From Paenibacillus vietnamensis (GTDB taxonomy: Bacteria; Bacillota; Bacilli; Paenibacillales; Paenibacillaceae): DNA of 64,000 nucleotides. Positions 9,092 through 17,896 of this stretch are shown here, in pieces; positions within the stretch are counted from its first letter, which is position 1, and each line of letters starts with the position of its first letter. The position numbers and the translations under genes were made by a program. The DNA lies in assembly GCF_020169515.1 (NCBI RefSeq), contig NZ_JAHMHW010000001.1:868001-932000 (forward strand), written 5' to 3'. The notes below the pieces were generated by a model that had not been told where the DNA came from, ran no database searches, and was given only the letters and a program-made list of their open reading frames with translations.

Positions 9092-9468
9092 GCGGCCGGA
9101 TTACGACGCATGTGCTGGACCTGGCCGGCGGCAAACCCGTGGCCGGCATGAGGGTCGAGCTATGGTATTTGGGGGACGGAGAAAGCGCGGAGACCCGCGG
9201 CGAGATGACGTTCATCGGCTTCTGTGAAACAAATGTGGACGGGCGGGCAGACCGCCCGTTGCTCGAAGGAGAACCGATGAAAACCGGGATCTATGAGCTG
9301 GTATTTGCAGCCGGCGACCATTTCCGCAGGAGTCCGCAGCTGTCTTCACTGACGGATAGCATGTTCGACCGGATTCCGATCCGTCTGCGCATTAAGGACG
9401 GAGGCTCCCATTACCACGTCCCGCTTCTCGTTGCTCCAGGCGGCTACAGCACATACCGGGGAAGCTAG
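9088..9468 (+). CDS. pucM: 5-hydroxyisourate hydrolase (transthyretin-related)
   Basis: A 126-residue HIU hydrolase. The start HVLDLAGGKPVAG and the C-terminal tetrapeptide YRGS are the two family signatures; YRGS carries catalytic and tetramer-forming residues and separates these enzymes from vertebrate transthyretin. The open frame reaches back to 8962 inside the uricase gene, but the ATG at 9088 overlapping the uricase TGA, with GAGGAGGGAGACGA before it, is the real start. It converts the uricase product to OHCU for UraD. Confidence 0.93.
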   Translation: MSGRITTHVLDLAGGKPVAGMRVELWYLGDGESAETRGEMTFIGFCETNVDGRADRPLLEGEPMKTGIYELVFAAGDHFRRSPQLSSLTDSMFDRIPIRLRIKDGGSHYHVPLLVAPGGYSTYRGS

Positions 9469-9554
9469 CGCTGCAAGTATAGAAGCGGCGGCAGAAGTAT
9501 AAGATGATAGGAACGGTTACCGGGCGAAGTACCACAAGGAAAGGGGATGGAGCG

Positions 9555-10622
9555 ATGACATTTTCATTAGATGCTGCTGAACGGTCGCTTCTGGAGCGGC
9601 TTCCGAAAATCGAATTGCATGTTCATCTGGACGGCAGCGTCAGACCGCAAACGTTAAAGGAGCTGGCGCTTGAGGCCGGCCGGCCGCTGACGGCATATTC
9701 GGATGCAGAGCTGGAGTCCCGCATGAAGGTGAACGACAGCTGCGGAAGTCTTACTGAATATTTGGAGAAGTTCAGCTTTGTGCTGCCTTACTTGCAAACG
9801 GGCGAAGCGCTGGAGCGAACCGCTTACGAGCTTGTCGAGCAGGCGGCAGCCGGAAGGGTCCGATATATCGAGGTACGGTTCGCGCCACAGCTGCATCGGG
9901 TAACGGGGCTGACGCTGGAAGCGGTGATCCGCCATGTAACGGAAGGCCTGAAGCGCGGCGAGCAGCACTTTGGTACGGTTGCCAGAGCGATTGTCATCTG
10001 TTTGCGAAGCCATCCTCTTGAGCAAAATATGGCAGTCATTGAAGAAGCGGCACGCTTTCACGGCAAAGGAGTCGTGGCTGCCGATCTGGCCGGCGATGAG
10101 GCGTCCTACCCTCCCGGGCTGTTTCGCGGCTTGTTCGGGGAAGCCCGCCGTCTTGGACTGCCGGTTACGATCCATGCCGGCGAGGCGGGAGGGGCGGATC
10201 ATGTCCGCGTCGCTGTCATGGAGCTTGGCGCCTCGCGAATCGGGCACGGCGTAAGAATTATGGAGGACGCTTCCGTCATGGAGCTGGTGAAGGAGAAGCA
10301 AATTCCGCTCGAAATGTGCCCGGTCAGCAACCTTCAGACGAAGGCTGTCTCCGCTGTTGCGGATTATCCGCTGCGCCGTTATTTGGAAAACGGCATTTTG
10401 GTAACGGTGAACACGGACAATATGACCGTATCCGATACGACGCTTCAAAAGGAGTATGAACTGCTGCTGGAGCATTGCGGACTTTCGATCGGCCAGCTTG
10501 TACAAGTGATCATGAACGGCGCCCGCGCTTCGTTTTTGGAGCCGGACGAAAAAGCGCGTCTGATCGAGAAGGTAACGCTCGAGCTGGCGGTGCTCGGTCT
10601 TACGGCGAACGCCGGCGGCTGA
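9555..10622 (+). CDS. add: adenosine deaminase family protein
   Basis: A 355-residue adenosine deaminase (adenosine to inosine). The zinc HxH is in ELHVHLDG near the N terminus; the later zinc His is in TIHAGEAGG, the catalytic His in RIGHGVR, and the Asp pair region reads VNTDNMT where many family members have NTDDP, so the second Asp is Asn here. Adenine deaminase-type activity cannot be excluded. An upstream ATG at 9504 is in frame, but GGGGATGGAGCG directly before 9555 and family length favour 9555. It is the last gene of the purine cluster. Confidence 0.85.
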   Translation: MTFSLDAAERSLLERLPKIELHVHLDGSVRPQTLKELALEAGRPLTAYSDAELESRMKVNDSCGSLTEYLEKFSFVLPYLQTGEALERTAYELVEQAAAGRVRYIEVRFAPQLHRVTGLTLEAVIRHVTEGLKRGEQHFGTVARAIVICLRSHPLEQNMAVIEEAARFHGKGVVAADLAGDEASYPPGLFRGLFGEARRLGLPVTIHAGEAGGADHVRVAVMELGASRIGHGVRIMEDASVMELVKEKQIPLEMCPVSNLQTKAVSAVADYPLRRYLENGILVTVNTDNMTVSDTTLQKEYELLLEHCGLSIGQLVQVIMNGARASFLEPDEKARLIEKVTLELAVLGLTANAGG

Positions 10623-10668
10623 ATAAGCGGCGGTTAAACAATCGCATTGTTCAATAGGTGCGACAGGA

Positions 10669-10712
10669 AGAGAGAAACGTGCCGGAAATCCGGTTGCGAT
10701 TCTCTTTTTTTC
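10669..10712 (+). terminator. terminator of the purine-catabolism cluster
   Basis: A long stem built on AGAGAA/TTCTCT with an inner CCGG/CCGG hairpin and a run of T at 10705-10711. Confidence 0.75.
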
Positions 10713-10982
10713 GTGGGGATAAAGATAGTTTCCAACCGTCAGGTTGATTGGTATAATTTAGTGAAGTCTATACGAGCGCTGCGGGATAAAAAAAAGACAA
10801 GCACTTTTTTATTAATCACATTAAACATTAATGGGGTGTAGTAGTTAGTGCCGAAAATGGAACGATGATTGCAAAACTTTTAGTAATTAATCGCATAAAA
10901 GATTAACTGAATTAAATAAAAATCGCCTCTGTCACAGCGTTTAGTTGGAACCGGCAGCCTAGAAGAAAAGAGGATGTTTAAC
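10713..10982. other. AT-rich non-coding leader before the TauE-like gene
   Basis: About 270 bases with no credible gene. A perfect -10 (TATAAT) lies at 10752-10757, but no good -35 is spaced with it. If used, it would give a leader of more than 200 bases. I recognised no known riboswitch in it. Confidence 0.4.
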
Positions 10983-11723
10983 TTGGAAGCTTTGGAATTA
11001 GTCTTAATAGGATTTATCGTCATTTTAGCCGCAGGGTTTATCCAAGGCTTAACGAGCTTTGGATTTGCATTAATCTCTATGCCGTTATTGACCAAGCTCA
11101 TTCCGATCACCGAAGCCGTTCCGGTCATTGTGGCGTTAAGTCTGATTACGAATCTGATCGTGCTCAAAACAACATGGCGCCATATTCAGCTGAAAAAAAT
11201 ATCGCTGATGATCGTCTCCAGCTTAATCGCCGTTCCCGCAGGAGTATGGCTGCTGGAAACGGTACAGCCGGATAAGCTGAAGCTATTTGCCGGGCTGCTT
11301 GTCGTTATTTTCGGCATCTTGCTGCTGCTAGGGAAGGCGTTTCCGGTCCAAAACGAAAAAATCGCTTTTATACCGGTTGGCCTCACAAGCGGCTTGTTAA
11401 ACGGCAGCATTTCCATGAGCGGACCGCCAGTTGCCTTGTTCCTGTCCAATCAAGGTGCGGACAAGCAGACATTCAGAGCGAATATTACCGTGTATGGTGT
11501 CGTCTTGAACATCATTACGATGACGACGTATTCGTTCAGCGGATTGCTCACAGCCGAGGTTATCCGTTATACCGTCTGGTTCGTTCCAGGCATGCTGATT
11601 GGCGTGATCGTCGGCGTTGCCGCCATCAAAAGGCTTAATGATCAAACGTTCAGGAAGCTGGCCCTTTATTTAATTGTATTATCCGGTATGTGGACGGTAA
11701 TCAGCGCGCTTAATCTTGTTTAA
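10983..11723 (+). CDS. TauE/SafE-family membrane permease
   Basis: About 246 residues with eight or so hydrophobic helices and the duplicated family pattern (GFIQGLTSFGFALISMPLL in the first half, GLLNGSISMSGPPVALF in the second). The family moves small anions such as sulfite, sulfoacetate or organosulfur compounds; the substrate here is unknown. An ATG at 10974 is in frame but touches its AAAAGAGG site with no spacing, whereas TTG 10983 has 9 bases, so TTG is preferred. It is monocistronic or weakly linked to the DinB-like gene downstream. Confidence 0.8.
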   Translation: MEALELVLIGFIVILAAGFIQGLTSFGFALISMPLLTKLIPITEAVPVIVALSLITNLIVLKTTWRHIQLKKISLMIVSSLIAVPAGVWLLETVQPDKLKLFAGLLVVIFGILLLLGKAFPVQNEKIAFIPVGLTSGLLNGSISMSGPPVALFLSNQGADKQTFRANITVYGVVLNIITMTTYSFSGLLTAEVIRYTVWFVPGMLIGVIVGVAAIKRLNDQTFRKLALYLIVLSGMWTVISALNLV

Positions 11724-11760
11724 TTTGACTTGTATAACTTTTTTCAGGGAGGAATACGAA

Positions 11761-12240
11761 TTGACAACCGATTTATCGCCAGCAGCCTTGTTTAGAAGAA
11801 ATTTCGAGCATGCCTATTGGGCCAATTTGCAAGCAATCAAATCTTTGCGGCAACCTCAGGGCAGCCTCGAGAAGCCGCTTAAGCTGCTGTCGCATCTTGT
11901 TGCCGCCGAAGCGATTTGGCTGTCGAGACTGAACGGGGACGACGAAGCTCCGATCACCGTCTGGCCGGAGCTTACACTCGATCAATGCGCCGAGCTTGCG
12001 GATCAAAACAAACGGGGCTATGAGAAATGGTTCGATGAAGCAGGAGACGGGGATTTTTCCAAAATGTTGACCTACCGCACCAGCACGGGGATAGAGTTCC
12101 ATACCGCCGTTAGCGATATCTTAATGCATGCCGTGCTGCATGGCAGCTATCACCGGGGACAGATCGCTTCCCTCGTGAAAAGTGGGGGCGGCCAGCCGGA
12201 AATAACGGATTTTATTCAATTTGTCAGGCATTTGGGGTGA
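11761..12240 (+). CDS. DinB-like metal-binding four-helix protein
   Basis: A 159-residue DinB/YfiT-like protein. The probable metal-binding histidines are in LLSHLVAAE and in HAVLHGSYHRGQ, the usual positions in this fold. Members include thiol-S-transferases (bacillithiol-dependent) and many of unknown role. The frame is open from a TTG at 11716, but AGGGAGGA with 7-base spacing fixes TTG 11761. It ends 5 bases before the TmrB-like gene, so the two are likely cotranscribed. Confidence 0.8.
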   Translation: MTTDLSPAALFRRNFEHAYWANLQAIKSLRQPQGSLEKPLKLLSHLVAAEAIWLSRLNGDDEAPITVWPELTLDQCAELADQNKRGYEKWFDEAGDGDFSKMLTYRTSTGIEFHTAVSDILMHAVLHGSYHRGQIASLVKSGGGQPEITDFIQFVRHLG

Positions 12241-12245
12241 GCTGA

Positions 12246-12836
12246 ATGATCGTTTGGATCAACGGGGCGTTCGGCGCGGGAAAATCGCAGACGGCCTATG
12301 AACTGCAAAGGCGTGTGCCCGGTTCCTTCGTCTATGATCCGGAAAACGCCGGTTATTTTATCCAGAAAAACTTACCCAAGTCCGTCCGGAAGGACGATTT
12401 TCAGCATTACCCGATGTGGCGGGAAATGAATTATTCGATGCTGAACCATTTGAACGGGAGCTTTGACGGCCTGATCATTGCGCCGATGACGATTGCGGAT
12501 AAGCATTATTTTCAAGAAATTGTCGGCAGGCTCCGGGAGGATGGAGTTACGGTCCACCATTTTGCCTTGTGCGCTTCGCCGGACACGATTAGAAAAAGAC
12601 TGAGAAAACGCGGCGAACGAAGCGGTTGCTGGGCGGAGCGGCAAATCGAGAGATGTTTGGAGGGTCTGGCGGATCCGGTGTTCCGGGAGCATGTGGATAC
12701 GGACGACATGACCGTTTCCGGCCAGGTTGAATACATCGCGTCGCGCATGAATGTCGACTTAATGCCGGATCGGCGGGGAGCCGTCAAAAAAACGGTAGAC
12801 CGCGTCATCACTCAAGTAAAGCAGATCCGGTTTTGA
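12246..12836 (+). CDS. P-loop ATPase, TmrB-like
   Basis: A 196-residue P-loop protein with GAFGAGKS at residues 7-14 and an adenylate-kinase-like layout (FVYDPENAGYF, then an Arg-rich lid RKRLRKRGE). It resembles the tunicamycin-resistance protein TmrB and uncharacterised AAA-like kinases of Bacillales. TmrB binds tunicamycin at the membrane, but the annotation is often applied loosely, so resistance should be treated as a possibility only. Confidence 0.75.
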   Translation: MIVWINGAFGAGKSQTAYELQRRVPGSFVYDPENAGYFIQKNLPKSVRKDDFQHYPMWREMNYSMLNHLNGSFDGLIIAPMTIADKHYFQEIVGRLREDGVTVHHFALCASPDTIRKRLRKRGERSGCWAERQIERCLEGLADPVFREHVDTDDMTVSGQVEYIASRMNVDLMPDRRGAVKKTVDRVITQVKQIRF

Positions 12837-12854
12837 CGGAACAACCTGCCGGCA

Positions 12855-12894
12855 AAAACAAAGAGCTGTCCTTTCGGGATCAGCTCTTTGTTTT
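12855..12894. terminator. bidirectional terminator between convergent genes
   Basis: A perfect 10-bp stem CAAAGAGCTG/CAGCTCTTTG (12859-12868 and 12881-12890) flanked by AAAA and TTTT. It overlaps the last codons of the minus-strand GH3 gene and serves both convergent transcripts. Confidence 0.85.
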
Positions 12895-14169
12895 CGTTTG
12901 CAGGGCCTCTTCGATTATTCGGTTGATCGCTGCCGGATCCGTTTGCTCCGCTGGAGAATCCTTCAAGCCGTATTTTGCTTTCAGCCGCAAAATACGCAGC
13001 ACGCTTTGATCCAGCCGCTCCTCCGTGATCGTTTGGTCCTCGACCGCCTTTCGCAAGGCGTTCAGGACGGCGATTTGCAGTTTCGGATCGTGGCCGATCA
13101 GCAGAATGTCGCTGCCTGCCTGCACGGAACGGACGGCGGCGTTTCCGATGCTGAAGTTTTTGACGATTCCGCCCATCGTCATATCGTCGGTCATGACGAC
13201 TCCGTCATAGCCAAGCGAGTCCCTTAGCAAGCCGGTAATCAGCTCCTTCGAGAGCGAGGCGGGATACGTTTTATCGATATGGGGCAGCAGAAGATGGGCG
13301 ATCATAATCGCATCCGCCTCTTGCCCCACGGCTTCCTTAAATGGCTGCAGCTCAAAGCTTTGCAGCTCGCTGAGGCTCTTATGGACGACAGGAAGCTCCA
13401 GATGCGAATCGACGGAGGTGTCCCCGTGGCCGGGAAAATGCTTGACGACCGCCGCCACCTGCTTCGAGCGGATTCCTTCCATCATTTCCAGCCCGTGAAC
13501 GGTTACCTTCTGCGCATCCGAGCCGAAGGAACGGCTGCCGATGACCGGGTTATCCGGATTGCTGTTAATGTCGAGCACCGGCGCGAAATCCATATTAAAG
13601 CCCAAGGCGAGCAGCTCTTCTCCGATCGCTTCCCCGATCTGTTGCGTATAGCTTCTGTCGTTTGCTTTCCCGATCTGCTGCGCTTCCGGAGTATTCATAA
13701 TCGGATCCGGCATCCGGTTAACCTTGCCGCCTTCCTGATCGACGCTGAGCCACAGCGGAGCCCGGCTGGCGGAATTGGCTTTCTTAAGCGCATTGAGCAG
13801 CGAAATCGTCTGCGGGACGTCAGCAATATTATCTTTGTATAAAATAAATCCCCCGACATGATACTTCTCGATCATCGTCTTCGTTTGTGCCGTCATCGCG
13901 GTTCCTTCGAGGCCGACGATAACGAGCTGACCGATTTTCTCGTTCACGGTAAGACTTGCCAACTGATCGATAACCGGATCGGATGGGCTTGGCGAAGGAC
14001 TTGGCGACTTCCCCGGGGTTTCAACCGGCTCTGTGGTCGGAGGAACCGCCGCTGAAGCGCTGGGCGATGGCGATGGGGACGGATTGCCCGTTTGCGGGGG
14101 ATGGCCGCAGCCGGCCAGCAGTGTCGTCATCACCAGCATGGATATTGAAAATAAGGATATGTTTTTCAC
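12880..14169 (-). CDS. glycoside hydrolase family 3 lipoprotein (beta-N-acetylhexosaminidase, NagZ-like)
   Basis: A 429-residue GH3 enzyme. KHFPGHGDTSVDSH (conserved His/Asp acid-base dyad of NagZ-type enzymes) and VMTDDMTMGG (nucleophile Asp) are both present. The N terminus is a lipoprotein signal ending in LLAGCG, followed by a Pro/Ser-rich linker of about 40 residues that tethers the barrel outside the membrane. It probably trims GlcNAc from peptidoglycan fragments. The start is a GTG with GGAGG 8 bases upstream; the longer frame from 14196 would put ten residues before the signal peptide. Confidence 0.87.
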   Translation of the reverse strand: MKNISLFSISMLVMTTLLAGCGHPPQTGNPSPSPSPSASAAVPPTTEPVETPGKSPSPSPSPSDPVIDQLASLTVNEKIGQLVIVGLEGTAMTAQTKTMIEKYHVGGFILYKDNIADVPQTISLLNALKKANSASRAPLWLSVDQEGGKVNRMPDPIMNTPEAQQIGKANDRSYTQQIGEAIGEELLALGFNMDFAPVLDINSNPDNPVIGSRSFGSDAQKVTVHGLEMMEGIRSKQVAAVVKHFPGHGDTSVDSHLELPVVHKSLSELQSFELQPFKEAVGQEADAIMIAHLLLPHIDKTYPASLSKELITGLLRDSLGYDGVVMTDDMTMGGIVKNFSIGNAAVRSVQAGSDILLIGHDPKLQIAVLNALRKAVEDQTITEERLDQSVLRILRLKAKYGLKDSPAEQTDPAAINRIIEEALQTKTKS

Positions 14170-14336
14170 ATGGTTCGCCTCCAATTCAAGGATCAAGACC
14201 TATGCTCCATGCCAACATATCACGAACGCGTATGCGGGCGATAGAGCAAATGATCATAATTGACAATCTGCAGTCATAATATACTTCGGAAACCGAGTTA
14301 TTTTTCATCCCACTATGTCAACCGGGAGGCAACAGC

Positions 14337-15530
14337 ATGGAAAAACCGCCTCGTCATCCATCAGTAAACGGTAACATCCCCCAGCCGATCCGGCCGGATG
14401 GCGCGGGAGCGACGGACCTGGGCCCCCGGGACATTATGCGCGACCGGGAAAATCCGGATATGCTCGTGCCGCCGTTGACGGATGCCGGAATCGTGCCTAA
14501 CCTGAAGTTTTCTTTCTCCGACACCAACATGCAGCTGAATCACGGCGGCTGGTCGCGGGAAATTACCGTTCGAGAGCTGCCGATCGCAACTACGCTTGCG
14601 GGTGTTAATATGAGGCTAACCGCCGGAGGCGTGCGGGAGCTGCACTGGCATCAGCAGGCGGAATGGGCCTATATGCTGCTGGGCAGGGCGCGCATTACCT
14701 CGGTAGACCAGGCGGGGCGCAATTTTATCGCGGATATCGGCGAAGGCGAGTTATGGTATTTTCCTCCCGGCATCCCGCACTCGATACAAGGACTAGAGAA
14801 CGGCTGCGAGTTTTTGCTCGTCTTCGACGACGGCAATTTTTCCGATCTGAACACGCTTTCGATATCGGACTGGTTTGCCCACACGCCCAAAGAGGTGTTA
14901 TCCGCCAATTTTGGCGTACCCGAGGAAGCTTTCGCCGATATTCCGACTAAGCAGGTATACATTTTTCAATCCGAGGTGCCCGGACCGATCGGGGAAGCGA
15001 AGGTTCAATCCCCTTACGGCACCGTCCCGCTCAGCTTTACCCATAATTTGCTGGCGCAGCAGCCGATCCGGACTCCTGGCGGAAATGTGCGAATCGTCGA
15101 TTCCGCCAATTTTCCCATTTCCAAAACGATCGCAGCCGCACTGGTCGAGGTGGAGCCCGGGGGGATGAGGGAGCTGCACTGGCATCCGAATAACGACGAA
15201 TGGCAGTATTACCTTGCCGGTCAAGGGCGCATGACCGTATTTATCGGCAACGGCACGGCGCGGACGTTCGATTACCGGGCAGGCGATGTCGGCTACGTGC
15301 CGTTTGCGACCGGTCATTATATTCAAAATACCGGAGATGATTCGCTCTGGTTTTTGGAAATGTTCAAAAGCGACAGGTTCGTGGACGTTTCGCTCAATCA
15401 ATGGATGGCATTGACGCCGCGCGGAATCGTAAGCAGCAATTTGAATGTCGGGCCGGAGCTGCTGGATGCGCTGCGCAAGCAAAAATGGCCGGTCGTCAAA
15501 TACCCCGGTTATTCTTATTACCCGAAGTAA
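14337..15530 (+). CDS. bicupin oxalate decarboxylase-like protein
   Basis: A 397-residue two-cupin protein of the OxdC/OxdD family. Cupin 1 has the Mn ligands H103, H105 and E109 (HWHQQAEW) with a later His in GIPHSI; cupin 2 has HWHPNNDEW with TGHYIQN. OxdC splits oxalate to formate and CO2 under acid conditions. The lid loop of cupin 1, SENS(T) in Bacillus subtilis OxdC with the key Glu162, reads S169-D-L-N-T here, so the acid is Asp one carbon shorter. No signal peptide is visible. It is divergent from the GH3 gene and followed by its own terminator. Confidence 0.85.
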   Translation: MEKPPRHPSVNGNIPQPIRPDGAGATDLGPRDIMRDRENPDMLVPPLTDAGIVPNLKFSFSDTNMQLNHGGWSREITVRELPIATTLAGVNMRLTAGGVRELHWHQQAEWAYMLLGRARITSVDQAGRNFIADIGEGELWYFPPGIPHSIQGLENGCEFLLVFDDGNFSDLNTLSISDWFAHTPKEVLSANFGVPEEAFADIPTKQVYIFQSEVPGPIGEAKVQSPYGTVPLSFTHNLLAQQPIRTPGGNVRIVDSANFPISKTIAAALVEVEPGGMRELHWHPNNDEWQYYLAGQGRMTVFIGNGTARTFDYRAGDVGYVPFATGHYIQNTGDDSLWFLEMFKSDRFVDVSLNQWMALTPRGIVSSNLNVGPELLDALRKQKWPVVKYPGYSYYPK

Positions 15531-15544
15531 AGCTTATAAAGCGG

Positions 15545-15587
15545 CAGCAGCCTTTCTTATTCTATAAAGGAAGGGCTGCTTTTTTGC
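15545..15587 (+). terminator. terminator after oxalate decarboxylase gene
   Basis: AGCAGCC at 15546-15552 pairs with GGCTGCT at 15574-15580, with further pairing inside, then a run of six T. Confidence 0.75.
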
Positions 15588-15662
15588 GTGATGTTCTTTT
15601 CATTCCTCCTGTTCAGGTATATGATAGTGCAGACGGTTCATATCACTCGGGGGAGCTTGCAA

Positions 15663-16214
15663 ATGCTTAAATACAATATTTGTTTTGTAAGACGAGGCAG
15701 TGAAATTTTGTTGTTAAACCGGGAACGGTCAAGCTGGATGGGACGCTGGAACGGCGTTGGAGGAAAGCTGGAACAAGATGAGGAGCCGCGTGCGTCGATG
15801 ATCAGGGAGCTGGAAGAAGAAACGGGCATCCTGGACTACGAGCTTCGGTTCAAAGGTGCGGTAACTTGGTCAAGCGGCGGGTCCCAGTTTGGCGGAATGT
15901 ACGTATATTTGGCGGACGTTTCGGAAAGCCTTGTCTATCCGACTCCGGTCAAAACCGATGAAGGCATTTTGGACTGGAAAACAATCGAATGGATTATGCA
16001 CGAGCAAAACGAAGGAATAGCGTCTAACGTGCCACGGGCGCTTTCCTATATGCTGCATGACGATCGCTGTTATGACCACCACTGTCTGTTCAGCGGTCAT
16101 TCAATAGTAGACCAGACCGCAACGGCAATGATGCCGGAATTCGAAACCGACCCTGCTTACAGGGAACGGTATTTGCTGCGCTACAGTGCGGCGATCGGTC
16201 AAACTTCCCGATAA
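15663..16214 (+). CDS. NUDIX hydrolase
   Basis: About 183 residues with a complete NUDIX box (GGKLEQDEE then RELEEETGI), the signature of enzymes that hydrolyse nucleoside diphosphates linked to another group. The N-terminal part resembles 8-oxo-dGTP diphosphatases of the MutT type. The open frame extends back to 15588 through unlikely sequence; GGGGGAGC before ATG 15663 fixes the start. The C-terminal 60 residues are less conserved and hold a Cys/His-rich stretch (CYDHHCLFSGH). Confidence 0.82.
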   Translation: MLKYNICFVRRGSEILLLNRERSSWMGRWNGVGGKLEQDEEPRASMIRELEEETGILDYELRFKGAVTWSSGGSQFGGMYVYLADVSESLVYPTPVKTDEGILDWKTIEWIMHEQNEGIASNVPRALSYMLHDDRCYDHHCLFSGHSIVDQTATAMMPEFETDPAYRERYLLRYSAAIGQTSR

Positions 16215-16298
16215 ATGTATCCAGCTGTTGCTTTCGCACCGGAGGATCGGTTATTTTTCTAATAGGTACATAGATTAATAAAGAATAGAGGAATCCCT

Positions 16299-17051
16299 TT
16301 GAAGTTTAGACCCTGCATCGATTTACATGACGGAAAAGTAAAACAAATCGTCGGAGAAACGCTGAATACGGAAATAATCGAAAATTTCGTTTCCCAATAT
16401 GACTCCGTCTATTATGCCGAGCTGTTCAAGAAGGACGCATTGACAGGCGGGCATGTGATTATGCTCGGCGGCGGAAACGAAGAGGCGGCGCTGCAGGCGC
16501 TAAAGCATTATCCGGACGGGCTGCAAATCGGCGGCGGTATTAATGACGGCAATGCGGCGCGGTACCTGGAGCAAGGGGCGTCGCATGTGATCGTGACCTC
16601 GTATATTTTCAAGGACGGCCAGCTGAACGAACGGCATTTGTCGAATATCGTAGCCGAGGTCGGCAAGGAACGGCTCGTCATCGATCTAAGCTGCAAAGAG
16701 AAGGACGGCAAATGGTTTGTCGTCACGAATCAATGGAAGCAGTTCAGCGATTTTGAAGTGAATCCCGCCAATATCCGCTATCTCGAGCAGTACTGCGATG
16801 AGTTCCTTGTCCATGCCGTCGACGTGGAAGGCAAGCAAAGAGGAATCCAGCAAAGCCTTGTCAGCGCATTGGCCGAATGGGTGACCATTCCGACGACGTA
16901 TGCGGGCGGAGCCCGGTCGCTGGAAGACATGGATCTGTTCCATGAGCTCTCAGGCGGCAAGCTGGACATTACGATCGGAAGCGCTCTGGACATTTTCGGC
17001 GGACATTTATCTTACGAGCAGGTTGTCGCTTACAGCAGACAGAAACAATAA
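16299..17051 (+). CDS. hisA: eukaryotic-type HisA (ProFAR isomerase)
   Basis: A 250-residue barrel that opens with FRPCIDLHDGKVKQIVG and later has VIDLSCKEKDGKWFVVTN, DEFLVHAVDVEGK and TIGSALDIFGG. These are the signatures of plant and fungal phosphoribosylformimino-AICAR isomerases (yeast His6) rather than of ordinary bacterial HisA, which opens PAIDLxxG. Both catalytic Asp positions (Asp8 region and the Asp of IDLSC) are kept. It stands alone, with no other histidine genes nearby, and starts with TTG behind AGAGGAA. It could complement or replace the normal HisA, or act on a related substrate. Confidence 0.82.
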   Translation: MKFRPCIDLHDGKVKQIVGETLNTEIIENFVSQYDSVYYAELFKKDALTGGHVIMLGGGNEEAALQALKHYPDGLQIGGGINDGNAARYLEQGASHVIVTSYIFKDGQLNERHLSNIVAEVGKERLVIDLSCKEKDGKWFVVTNQWKQFSDFEVNPANIRYLEQYCDEFLVHAVDVEGKQRGIQQSLVSALAEWVTIPTTYAGGARSLEDMDLFHELSGGKLDITIGSALDIFGGHLSYEQVVAYSRQKQ

Positions 17052-17063
17052 ACTGAACTTTTA

Positions 17064-17094
17064 TGAAAAAAACCGCTGCTGCAGCGGTTTTTTT
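17064..17094 (+). terminator. terminator after hisA-like gene
   Basis: AACCGCTGC/GCAGCGGTT hairpin flanked by AAAAAA and TTTTTTT. Confidence 0.8.
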
Positions 17095-17181
17095 CGTTAT
17101 GTGGATTGAACCGGGTGAGAAGGATCTATTCGTGACTTCCAATAACAGGTATAATCATGGAAAATGCGAGGGGGGATCTGA

Positions 17182-17844
17182 GTGGAAGGAATTAAGGCGG
17201 TCATCTTTGACCTGGACAACACGATTTTGGATCGTACGGGCACGTTTCAAGCATTCACAGAGTCATTTGTGGGCCGATTTTTGGGGCATTTGGATGCTCC
17301 CGGGGAAATTTTTGCGCGTATCGTAGAGCTCGATGAGGATGGATATAAGGATAAGCGTACGCTGTTTCAGCAATTGCTGGAGGAAATGCCTTGGGAAGTC
17401 AAACCGTCGCATGAAGAGCTGATGCTGTATTACAAAACGGAATACGTCAAGCAGGCGAAGCTGATGGACCAAGCGGCGGAGGTGCTGCAGTACATACGCT
17501 CCAAATATAAAACCGCGCTCATCACCAACGGCCGAAACGACATTCAATACGGGAAAATAGACCGCTTAGGCATAAGAGAGCTATTTGATTTTATTATCGT
17601 GTCGGAGGAAGCGGGCTGCAAAAAGCCGGATCCGCGCATCTTTGAAGCGGCTCTAGCGGGACTGGGGCTGATGCCGTCTGAATGCATTTACGTCGGCGAC
17701 CATCCGGTGAATGACATGGAGGGCGCGGCGAACGCAGGTCTGGGTACGATCTGGTACAAGGTGAATCAGCCGTGGCGCGGGGTACTGAACGCAGCTCCGC
17801 TGTACACAATCGACAGCTTCACGCAGCTGGTTCATTTGGTATAA
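17182..17844 (+). CDS. HAD-superfamily hydrolase (subfamily IA)
   Basis: A 220-residue haloacid-dehalogenase phosphatase: motif I FDLDNTILD (nucleophile Asp10), motif II ITNGR, motif III Lys in CKKPDPRIF, and motif IV VGDHPVNDMEGA. The alpha-helical cap follows motif I, as in phosphoglycolate phosphatase/YjjG-type enzymes. It probably dephosphorylates a small phosphorylated metabolite. The start is GTG with GGGGGGATCT upstream. Confidence 0.85.
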   Translation: MEGIKAVIFDLDNTILDRTGTFQAFTESFVGRFLGHLDAPGEIFARIVELDEDGYKDKRTLFQQLLEEMPWEVKPSHEELMLYYKTEYVKQAKLMDQAAEVLQYIRSKYKTALITNGRNDIQYGKIDRLGIRELFDFIIVSEEAGCKKPDPRIFEAALAGLGLMPSECIYVGDHPVNDMEGAANAGLGTIWYKVNQPWRGVLNAAPLYTIDSFTQLVHLV

Positions 17845-17896
17845 ACCGCATATGTCAGATGAGGCTGAGTATGAAATAAAGGAGGACGAGAAAGCG

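Noticed and set aside
10647..10841. 64-residue frame after the purine cluster
   Set aside because: It reads through a terminator hairpin and an AT-rich gap with no ribosome site.
10713..10982. Possible riboswitch in the leader of the TauE-like gene
   Set aside because: No known consensus could be matched and no terminator or sequestering hairpin is visible.
14260..14285. TTGACA with TATACT-like -10 upstream of the oxalate decarboxylase gene
   Set aside because: The spacing is only 14 bases, too short for a normal sigma-A promoter.
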